This document shows, piece by piece, positions 56,404 to 64,000 of a stretch of 64,000 nt of DNA (positions are counted from its first letter, which is position 1; each line of letters opens with the position of its first letter). Position numbers and translations under genes: made by a program. A model generated the notes under the pieces. That model made no database searches, was not told where the DNA came from, and saw only the letters and a list, made by a program, of their open reading frames with translations. The stretch lies in the NCBI RefSeq assembly GCF_037102585.1, contig NW_027043830.1, positions 558,001 to 622,000 on the forward strand, in the 5' to 3' direction. This stretch comes from Saccharomycopsis crataegensis (Eukaryota; Ascomycota; Saccharomycetes; Ascoideales; Saccharomycopsidaceae).

Positions 56404-58104
56404 ATGCGCAAATTGATAAAGACGGGAGTTCAGCCGTCTCTTCGATGCTGCTACCCACTTTGTGGGCGGAAAAGTTATGCTGCTAGCGTTCAAAGTACCA
56501 GAAGATATCTTCATTATGGGCAACCTACCACCCCTGTGCGGATGAATAGACAAGAATATAGTCTATTGAAGATCCCTCACCAACAAAGAAGGGCCTATAC
56601 TTTCGATGTATCCCAATTGCCGCTCACTCAAGACGATATAACAATTTCCAACTGCTCTGAGCTTCCTGATCGAGTATATCCGCGCTATGAGTCAGTATCA
56701 AATTCAAAGCTAAAGCGGTTGATCTGGCCAACAATCTCATCAACATGCCCATCGAATTCCGGCCCAGTGGGGGGATTAGGATTAGCAACATCGTCGTTGC
56801 GAAATGTGTTTGTGATGAAGAAGCCGTACAATCATGAGGTCACTGTGGCGATGAACAAGTTTATCAAACACTTGGCCACAACCTATCCGCATTTAAACAT
56901 CATATTGACAGAGAAAGTTGTGGAAGAGATCTTGGACAACAAGATACAAAAATCCCAAAATGATTCGAGAGGCGCAACAGAGAAAAAACCCATTACCTTG
57001 TTTACGGGCAGCTTTGATGAAATTGTTGATAAAGCTGATCTACTAGTCACGTTGGGTGGGGACGGAACGATCCTTAAGAGTACTTCTTTATTTGCCGGGA
57101 ACTTGGTTCCACCGGTTCTTTCGTTTTCTCTAGGAACTCTTGGGTTTCTCTTACCATACGATTTCAGTAATTTTAAGGATGCATTCGCAAAAGTATATCT
57201 GTCCAATGCCAAGGTTCTTCAAAGATCAAGACTTGAATGTCATATATTGAAGAAACCACAGGGATCAAACACTGGTAAAGGTACTATTGCGCCAGATCCA
57301 AGCGAAACTATTACCTATAGCAAAATGGATGATGGAACATGCACTGCAAAAGTCCATGCTATGAATGATATCATTCTTCATCGTGGTTCAACTCCGCATT
57401 TAGCGACCCTAGATGTCTATGTTGACGGACAGTTCCTCACTCGTGCCACCGGTGATGGGCTAGTTATTTCTAGTCCAACGGGTTCTACAGCATACTCTTT
57501 ATCTGCCGGAGGCTCTATTGTTCATCCATTAGTGAAGTGTATTTTATTGACTCCAATTTGTCCCCGTAGTCTCAGTTTTAGGCCATTGATCGTCCCTTCA
57601 ACTTCACATATAAAGATTAAGATCCAGAGACGGAACAACAAGTTTAAGGACCCATGTTCTAAGAACGGCAAAAACCCAGTGGATGAAAAACAAAAAGCGG
57701 CGGAAAGCGCTGCGGTTTTGGCAAATCAAGTGAGTTTTGCCAGACTTTCAATCGATGGCTCTTCCCATGTCCTGAACCTTGCTATAGATGACGAGATCCA
57801 CATTGTGAATGAAATTGGGACAATTTTCATTCCCGGCAGTAATATGCCAGATTACATTATCAGTGGTGCAAAGGGAGGACTGACGAATATGGAAAAACAA
57901 ATTTTAAGAAAACTACAGGGCGGAACTGCGTATGGTGGTATCACTAGCGGAACCATCATTGAAAATGAACATAAAGGAATCCACTGTGTGGCCCGTAGTG
58001 AAAATGATTGGACTAGTGGTATTAATGAATTACTAGGCTTTAACTCGCGATTCAAAGAGACTAGAGAAAGAGTTAACTTGGATTTGGAAGATGATGATCT
58101 ATAG
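56404..58104 (+). CDS. POS5: Mitochondrial NADH/NAD kinase Pos5
   Basis: 566 residues, longer than S. cerevisiae Pos5 (414). A basic N-terminus (MRKLIKTGVQPSLRCCYPLC, then GRKSYAASVQSTRRYLH) is a mitochondrial presequence. The kinase core has LVTLGGDGTILK (GGDG 218-221, Asp220), SFSLGTLGFLLPYDF, MNDIILHRGS and TGDGLVISSPTGSTAYSLSA. It phosphorylates NADH/NAD to supply mitochondrial NADPH. The extra length is mostly N-terminal plus a Lys-rich insert near 425-440. Confidence 0.9.
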   Translation: MRKLIKTGVQPSLRCCYPLCGRKSYAASVQSTRRYLHYGQPTTPVRMNRQEYSLLKIPHQQRRAYTFDVSQLPLTQDDITISNCSELPDRVYPRYESVSNSKLKRLIWPTISSTCPSNSGPVGGLGLATSSLRNVFVMKKPYNHEVTVAMNKFIKHLATTYPHLNIILTEKVVEEILDNKIQKSQNDSRGATEKKPITLFTGSFDEIVDKADLLVTLGGDGTILKSTSLFAGNLVPPVLSFSLGTLGFLLPYDFSNFKDAFAKVYLSNAKVLQRSRLECHILKKPQGSNTGKGTIAPDPSETITYSKMDDGTCTAKVHAMNDIILHRGSTPHLATLDVYVDGQFLTRATGDGLVISSPTGSTAYSLSAGGSIVHPLVKCILLTPICPRSLSFRPLIVPSTSHIKIKIQRRNNKFKDPCSKNGKNPVDEKQKAAESAAVLANQVSFARLSIDGSSHVLNLAIDDEIHIVNEIGTIFIPGSNMPDYIISGAKGGLTNMEKQILRKLQGGTAYGGITSGTIIENEHKGIHCVARSENDWTSGINELLGFNSRFKETRERVNLDLEDDDL

Positions 58105-58861
58105 GAAAGATATCCTTGTGAGAAACTTTGAAAGCTGGATAGCTAATTAGAAGTGATAATATGGCATTGGTAAGAAAATTTTCTCGTAACAAGCAAACAA
58201 AAAAAAAAGGAGAGAAAAATATTTTTTGAAAAGGGCTGAACTACTGCTTCTTTTCTTCTTTTCTTCTTATTTATAGTTACCAATTAATGAATCTAATGAC
58301 TAATACAACCCTAAGCTGCAATGTAGTAAAAGCTATAATTCCTTTATTCCTTGAGGATGTAATTCAGTAAGATGAAACATTAAACCGGAATCAAACTATC
58401 AAAAGAAAAGTTTGTAACATCAAATACACAAGGAAAAGAAAAATAATGTCACCGGTATATATGTCTCAAAAACACCCTCTTGAAGGCTCGAGTTACCTTT
58501 GAAGTCATTAATGAGTATTATCAAGATATGAGAAAGGAAAAATACAAAGAGAAATGATTTATAGAGGATATCATACAACATTGGAAGCATATAAAATACA
58601 CTATAAACATCTATAAAATTCAAATACGAAAGAGTATCCGAAGAACGAGTATTAAAAAAAAAAGAAAACCTGCCAATATGATACTATCAAATAACTTTCA
58701 AGAAACTAAAAAAAAAAAAAAAAACTAATAAAAAAGAAAAAAGCTTTTGATAATGAGATAGATACCAAAAATTCATCACTAATAAGACAAAAAACAAAAA
58801 CAAAAAACATAGGGAACACAATAATATCAATACAAATATTGGTCATATATAACGAAGAAAA
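58105..58861. other. 757-base convergent 3' region
   Basis: Between the POS5 and arrestin-like stop codons. A-rich tracts, no gene recognised. Confidence 0.5.
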
Positions 58862-61800
58862 CTAGTTTTCTTTCGCAACATTATCATACCTAATGGTATC
58901 TTCATAGCTAGGCAAATTTAACTCCAACTTCTGTCCCACAATATTTCTAATTCTTGAGGTACTTGCACTTTCGCCAGCTCTCTTTGAGGTTATTGCTTCA
59001 TCAAGTGCCAAAACTTCATGTATCCCACCAACACTTTTCCTACTTATTCCATCAACATTTCCGTGCCTAGATAAAGGAATCTCACTCATTATTGGCGGGG
59101 ACCGGGAAGGGGAGGGTGGTGATACAAACATTCGAGAATGGAACTCTTGGTTTAGATTATCATCTAATGGGATATCCTGGCTACCATAATGTTTAGTATT
59201 TTCCAAAACGTAATTATCAATATTGCTTCCCTGTTGAATCAGTGATACAAATTTCGAAGTGGCCTCTTCGAAAGTTGGTAGATGCTCTTGAGGCTCGTCG
59301 AAGTGTTTATTGAGTCTGCGAAAAGCTTCCATTTCAGAATCATTAGCGAAGGAGTTATTCAACACCACAGAATCTAGCGGGGCCGATTCCAAGTACCTTG
59401 GGAGCACTGTATTGTCATCATCACAAAGCTCAGAAACCAATACAATAGGTGCATCAATAATGACCTCATAACGGTGTGTCTTTGTCAGGGAAGGATTTTT
59501 TGGATCTAGCGACGGTTCTTTTTTGCTAATACGGAAGCAAATTTGAAGACGATGCAGGACTGTGATATAATTGAAATGATTACTATCAGGATATAATTCA
59601 GGAATTAGAAGGTGTATAGTCTCATAATCAATCAAAGAGTTGTCACACAGACCTGGAGAGTGGCGGGCAACTTTCATGAATCCCGAATCACCATACTTGA
59701 CTTTAGTTTTCGAATTAACCAACTCCATGTCCAAGTCTTGCTCAGTACCCCCGAGACAAATATAATCATCTGGTAACTTGGGATTCTTAGTAGATGGCTT
59801 TTTCTTTCTCAACATTTCTGCGCTCACATTTGAAATTTCTTCACTCGTCAAGTGATTACCACTATGGTATTGGTGGTTTTGGGATTTAATGCCTTTGAAA
59901 AATAATGGGATTTGAACCCTTAATGGTCTGTCTATTAAAACTTCTTCATTTCTCTCATCGTCTTTGCCGTTTTTCTTCTTCTTCTTGGACGCTTCCTCCT
60001 TGAGTTTTTTCAAATCATTGAAACAAAGAGATAATAGATTGTTTTTCTTCTCATCTTCTGGATCGGTGTTCCCAAAGAATTCTTTACTTTTATAGGGTTT
60101 ATCTTCTGGTAATACCAAAACATCCTCTCTTATTGCATACCCCCCTTCTTGAGTGGTTCTTAATTCGGACAATGCCACCACCCGTTCCTTGATATTGTGG
60201 TCCTTGGAATTACGTCTCCCCTCTTCATATTCATGAGCCATATCCTTTGATACATATGAGACTCTTTCTAAAACATTGATCCTGATTTTCTTTATCGAAA
60301 TATCTTTATTCAAAGGCAATAGTTCAATATTAATTGGTATTTCGCTGTTTAGCCTAACAAACTTTGTAGGAAAAGTCAATTCATATGACATGCAGTCATT
60401 CCAAATCCTACGAACATAGATTGGTTTATTCAATGCAGATGATAGAGGAGGTGGGGTTCTGATCACCGGGATTCTAAATGATTTGTTGATCAATTCTCGC
60501 TTGATGGCGGAGTGCTTGCCCTGATCTCTCGATATGGTGCTGCCACTATGTGACTTAATTACCGTGACCCTGTCCATAGATTCTTGGTTCTGCATATTTT
60601 CGGTAGCGCTTGAGGTGGATATTTCGTGGATTTCCAAATCATTAGCATTATCAACATCTTTGCTGGATAACTCATTATTGTTGAAACGGGAATCAATAGT
60701 GAAATTCAGGGTGATTCTCTTCAATGATTTGCCAATGGATAATCGTTTAGCAACAATAGAGGACTGGTCGTGAGACCCATGAAAACCAGAATTATTGGTA
60801 GAATAGAATCTCTTTAATAGTAAGTTCAATTTATAATTCAAAGATGCGTGAGGTGCTCTGATCGTTTCAGGAAAAGATGAGTCAAGAACCGTTGGGATAA
60901 TAAACACATAATCACCAGCTGGATATTTGAATCCTTCAGAATTATCATTTTCAGGATTAGAACTTTCTCGATATTCACCCAAAAAGGACTCTCTATCGAA
61001 ATAGCTACCTTCCTTTACTTGGTCAAGGGTTTTGAGTTTAACCCTCTGCAAAGGTTGAGTTTCACAACTTCCAACAAGAATCTTCTTCCTCTTATTCAGC
61101 AAGGTATCTGAATCATTCACATGTTCAGATACAGCCACACTGGTACTAGATAAGAGAGAAAGACTTTTTTTGAACAATTCCTTGTCAATTCCATCATCAG
61201 CAGGAACAAAGTAATTGAAATCCTTCAATAAATTCAACAGCAATTTGGACTCTCCTACCAAAAATGTTTCATTTTGAAGTTTCGGAGGCTTTTCTCCTAT
61301 TTCATAAGGTAATTCTTTCCAAAATATTTTGCAAACTAAATTGAGAGCAACATTCATCTGTGATAAATCGATATCTGTCTTTGTAAAGAAACCAGATTTC
61401 GCTAGTGACGACGCACTATTAGAGTTGATATGACTGACTGATGTGCTCCTTCCACAAAAATCGCTAGATACAATACTGGTGGAAGACAAACTATCAAATG
61501 ATCGCGAGCTATCAACTGATGAATTATCGTTTTCTTCCAAATCAAGATACAAACTGTGCTCATCATCTGGTAATGTCTTTTTGAGAGATCTTGGGATAGA
61601 TACAATAACAGCAAATGTATGCAAGTTGGCGTCACTATAATCCTCACTATTATCACTACCATGATTGCTATCATCGTCCCCACTATCACCGGTTGTGCCA
61701 GTTTCTGCATCACGGGATAAACTTCTCCTGGAGCGATTTTCGTAATTCCGAGCCTCTTCATCTAATGACGCGGCAACATTGTTATTAAGACTTCTGTTAA

Positions 61801-62545
61801 CCCGGCTACCTCTAGATAATCTCTCTGATGGTATTGCTGTTGGGAAAAAAATCTTATCATTAGCGTTTACCACAGAGATCCTGATTTGTTCTGTCACCAC
61901 CGAATCTTGCGATGAAGTAGTTTGATATAGCCGTTCATTATGTTTGTTATGTTGATTTTGATATCTCTCATCACTTGTTTGAGACTCAACCTCCACTTGT
62001 GCTGAAGTTTCAGAACTAATTGGATTATCAATGGCAAGAGTTTTAGGCTCAACACTTTCAAAATTGGGTTTCTGTTTCTCGGATACTGATCGTGTTCTTA
62101 ATAGACGAAGTGGATTGAGATGATGACTTATCAGCTTCTGAGAGCTGATGGTATTATTTGACTTATTACTCGATGCAGATATGGATTTTGTTAGTTGGTA
62201 ATCATTAGATAGAAATCTCCTTAAGGAATTGCTTCTGCTTAAGCTTGTGCCCGATTTTTTCTTCGACAGCTTATCATTATCATCATCATTGTTATTGTTG
62301 CTATTATTGAACAAATCCAAACAGTAGAGGTTATATATTGCCTTTGGGTTTCCTAGATTCAAGCCCACTTTTTCATTCAAAACCTGTTGTAATTGCTGTA
62401 CATTTTGCTTATTGCTGGTTAACGATTCAACAAGATAGGTGCTGTTGTTATGATGCGGGGTATCCCGGGCAGGAGAAGAAGCCTCAAAGGAGGTCTCCGT
62501 AGTCCTCAGCTTCTTTTTCCGTGAACTGAACAAGCGAAATGACAT
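58862..62545 (-). CDS. Arrestin-related trafficking adaptor, Ecm21/Csr2 (Art2/Art8)-like
   Basis: 1227 residues. The N-terminal half is Ser/Asn-rich and likely phosphoregulated. The arrestin-type domain runs from about 700 to 1040 (FPTKFVRLNSEIPINIELLP, ISIKKIRINVLERVSYVSKD, YEVIIDAPIVLVSEL). Near the C-terminus a PY-type motif LPSY (about 1210) fits Rsp5 binding; another acidic patch is LPTFEEATS. Length and domain order match Ecm21/Csr2, which direct nutrient transporters to endocytosis. Family clear, subtype moderate. Confidence 0.78.
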   Translation of the reverse strand: MSFRLFSSRKKKLRTTETSFEASSPARDTPHHNNSTYLVESLTSNKQNVQQLQQVLNEKVGLNLGNPKAIYNLYCLDLFNNSNNNNDDDNDKLSKKKSGTSLSRSNSLRRFLSNDYQLTKSISASSNKSNNTISSQKLISHHLNPLRLLRTRSVSEKQKPNFESVEPKTLAIDNPISSETSAQVEVESQTSDERYQNQHNKHNERLYQTTSSQDSVVTEQIRISVVNANDKIFFPTAIPSERLSRGSRVNRSLNNNVAASLDEEARNYENRSRRSLSRDAETGTTGDSGDDDSNHGSDNSEDYSDANLHTFAVIVSIPRSLKKTLPDDEHSLYLDLEENDNSSVDSSRSFDSLSSTSIVSSDFCGRSTSVSHINSNSASSLAKSGFFTKTDIDLSQMNVALNLVCKIFWKELPYEIGEKPPKLQNETFLVGESKLLLNLLKDFNYFVPADDGIDKELFKKSLSLLSSTSVAVSEHVNDSDTLLNKRKKILVGSCETQPLQRVKLKTLDQVKEGSYFDRESFLGEYRESSNPENDNSEGFKYPAGDYVFIIPTVLDSSFPETIRAPHASLNYKLNLLLKRFYSTNNSGFHGSHDQSSIVAKRLSIGKSLKRITLNFTIDSRFNNNELSSKDVDNANDLEIHEISTSSATENMQNQESMDRVTVIKSHSGSTISRDQGKHSAIKRELINKSFRIPVIRTPPPLSSALNKPIYVRRIWNDCMSYELTFPTKFVRLNSEIPINIELLPLNKDISIKKIRINVLERVSYVSKDMAHEYEEGRRNSKDHNIKERVVALSELRTTQEGGYAIREDVLVLPEDKPYKSKEFFGNTDPEDEKKNNLLSLCFNDLKKLKEEASKKKKKNGKDDERNEEVLIDRPLRVQIPLFFKGIKSQNHQYHSGNHLTSEEISNVSAEMLRKKKPSTKNPKLPDDYICLGGTEQDLDMELVNSKTKVKYGDSGFMKVARHSPGLCDNSLIDYETIHLLIPELYPDSNHFNYITVLHRLQICFRISKKEPSLDPKNPSLTKTHRYEVIIDAPIVLVSELCDDDNTVLPRYLESAPLDSVVLNNSFANDSEMEAFRRLNKHFDEPQEHLPTFEEATSKFVSLIQQGSNIDNYVLENTKHYGSQDIPLDDNLNQEFHSRMFVSPPSPSRSPPIMSEIPLSRHGNVDGISRKSVGGIHEVLALDEAITSKRAGESASTSRIRNIVGQKLELNLPSYEDTIRYDNVAKEN

Positions 62546-62921
62546 TCCAAGTGAGAGGAATTATTCCTATTGTAATGTGCTCATCAAATGGGATTCATTA
62601 TCAGTTTTTTTTTACCAATGCTCATCAGATAAAATCAACCTATTTTTCTCCATATGACAACTTGACGTCGGGGGAAGATACCGGCACGACGGGTCCTTGC
62701 GCAGCGCCTGGGGGGAAACGATACTTGCTATGGGATTCCTATTGTGATAATTATATAATTAATTTTTGTCAAGTGGTATACAAGGCTTTAAAAGATAAAA
62801 TTTAACAAAATGCTTGTATATATACACACACATATATATATGGTACATAGTTTATATATCATAGATAATATATGATCAGGAGGAAAAGAACCTTCTTCTT
62901 TTATCTTGGCCGGAACCGCAA
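62546..62921. other. 376-base promoter of arrestin gene and YOP1 3' end
   Basis: AT-rich with a GC patch near 62670-62712 and TA repeats near 62819-62840. No gene seen. Confidence 0.5.
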
Positions 62922-63514
62922 TTAGTTTACCTTAGAGGCTGGCTTGGATTCATGGAACAAGTGCTTATCGGTGACAGGCTTCAAGAAAGAGTAGTAAATA
63001 AACTTAGCCCCGCCAAATTGAGGTAAAGAAAGATAAAGCAAGAAACCGGTTTTGATCAACCAGTAGAATGGAACCCAGTACAAAATAGTTTTGGACCAGA
63101 ATTCAACAATATTAAGGACAGCAAAGACAACCCAGTAGATCAACAAGTCTTCATCGTCATCTTTGGTTGCGGTGTTTAAGGCCTTCAATGATAAGTAACC
63201 TGGAATAACAAACCCGGCAATGTTAGAAAGCAATTGGCCAATACCCCCAATGTTCAAGAAAGTCAATAAGAGGTAGAAACCAACAAACCCAATGACGGCA
63301 TAGGATCTTGGTAACTTAGTATTGGTTTCGAATTGGTCCAAAAGCTTGACATTGGCAAATCTCTAATAATTATAGTTAGCATTTATGTAATTTCAAAGAA
63401 TGGTAATAAAATAGCTCTGATAGGAGGTAGTCAAGGAAAAAAAAAATTGCATACACCGTCGATTTGTGACAAATGGCCTTGAAGCTTTGATTGTAAGTTT
63501 TGTTGGAATGACAT
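62922..63514 (-). CDS. YOP1: Reticulon-like ER-shaping protein Yop1, with one intron
   Basis: Exon 1 63514-63455 (MSFQQNLQSKLQGHLSQIDG), intron 63454-63363 (92 bases: donor GTATGC, branch TGCTAAC at 63381-63375, acceptor TTAG), exon 2 63362-62922. Total 166 residues (S. cerevisiae 180). The product has RFANVKLLDQFETNTKLPRS, YAVIGFVGFYLLLTFLNIGG, the Yop1 hairpin membrane segments (FWSKTILYWVPFYWLIKTGF) and the LPQFGGAKFIYYSFL segment. It curves tubular ER. S. cerevisiae YOP1 is also intron-containing. The exon 1/2 phase is exact only with this splice choice. Confidence 0.92.
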
Positions 63515-64000
63515 TGTTATATGATGGTAATTTACTTGCAATGGCGGAGTTATTGATAGTTTGATTGAGGAGGAGGATGTGCAACGGATGAAATTTTACA
63601 AGTTGCTGGCTGTGAATTGGTAGGGGGACTGATCCGGTAGGGTGATGATTTCTAAAAATCATATATAGACGAGGTGGTGTACAACCACAAGCCACCAACA
63701 AATACCAACAACACAGTAACTATATTTATCTATTTAATTGTTATTATTTGCATTGGATATAACAGCATAAATGCTTTACGAAAATTAAAAGTGTTCAAAA
63801 ATATAGGTTATCGAAGATGGTCAGAAAACTTCCGGGAATTTATCTTCGTAAACAGCTGTCCCTAGTTTATAGGTAGTCCAGATACGCATGGACGAACTAA
63901 TATTTCAATAAAGAGGTGATAATTGTAGTGTTGACTGTCTCGATCCCAGAAAGGATAAAACCCAAGATTGCGAGACAGGGTCAATAAGGAGAGAGTACAA
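63515..64000. other. 486-base region upstream of YOP1, ends at window edge
   Basis: YOP1 promoter and unknown sequence to the edge. A 12-bp imperfect inverted repeat (TTGACTGTCTCG with CGAGACAGGGTCAA) spans 63931-63984. No gene seen. Confidence 0.45.

Noticed and set aside
1-64000. CRISPR array, phage or prokaryotic operon structure
   Set aside because: No regularly spaced repeats and all recognisable genes are eukaryotic nuclear genes.

Overview
This window is nuclear DNA from a budding yeast (Saccharomycotina). Genes are compact and mostly intronless. The two genes that do contain introns use yeast-type splice signals (GTATGT/GTATGC donors, CTAAC-type branch sites 12-18 nt before the acceptor). 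Promoters carry long poly(dA:dT) tracts and recognisable yeast sites (PAC, RRPE, Reb1-like, GATA, CACGTG). Recognisable proteins include Rpd3, Rpn2, Hts1, Gut2, Ssf1, Rrp3, Apn1, Coa1, Pos5, Yop1, an Hnm1-type permease and an Nrg1-like repressor. A secreted GH45 endoglucanase with a CBM1 domain is unusual for yeasts, although GH45 enzymes are known from Komagataella. I cannot name the species. In an alignment of two paralogous genes here, two CTG codons sit opposite Met or Ile codons, which weakly favours CTG = Leu.

Layout: 1-3.2 kb, a partial acidic/basic disordered protein, a small membrane ORF and a coiled-coil protein. 3.6-11 kb, an accessory-looking cassette of two tandem paralogous Zn2Cys6 transcription factors flanking a 2-oxoglutarate/Fe(II) oxygenase-like gene. 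11-14.3 kb, a WD-repeat protein and adenine phosphoribosyltransferase. 14.7-16.8 kb, a gene-poor stretch with a tRNA-like gene, a decayed second copy and diverged repeats. 16.8-21 kb, the choline-type permease, a small ORF and the cellulase. 22-25 kb, a divergent ribosome-biogenesis pair (SSF1/RRP3) sharing one promoter. 25-34 kb, GUT2, RPN2 divergent from HTS1, and a universal-stress-domain protein. 34-45 kb, the Nrg1-like repressor inside a 1.5 kb promoter region and between two diverged direct repeats, a Doa4-like ubiquitin protease divergent from COA1, APN1, and a FAR1/WRKY-GCM-type DNA-binding protein. 46.9-51.2 kb, a Skg6/Tos2-like membrane protein followed by almost 3 kb without an intact gene, including a decayed coding region. 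51.2-64 kb, a three-exon DUF1748 gene, a UPF0613 hydrolase, RPD3, POS5, a large arrestin-related adaptor and spliced YOP1.

Most genes are core eukaryotic housekeeping genes with no shared pathway. The functional groupings I can support are SSF1 with RRP3 (60S and 40S ribosome assembly, shared regulon promoter), RPN2 with DOA4-like (proteasome and ubiquitin recycling), GUT2 with COA1 and POS5 (mitochondrial respiration and redox), and the TF-oxygenase-TF cassette, which may be a small self-contained regulatory unit. Several annotated starts were placed at the first ATG rather than at an upstream near-cognate codon.
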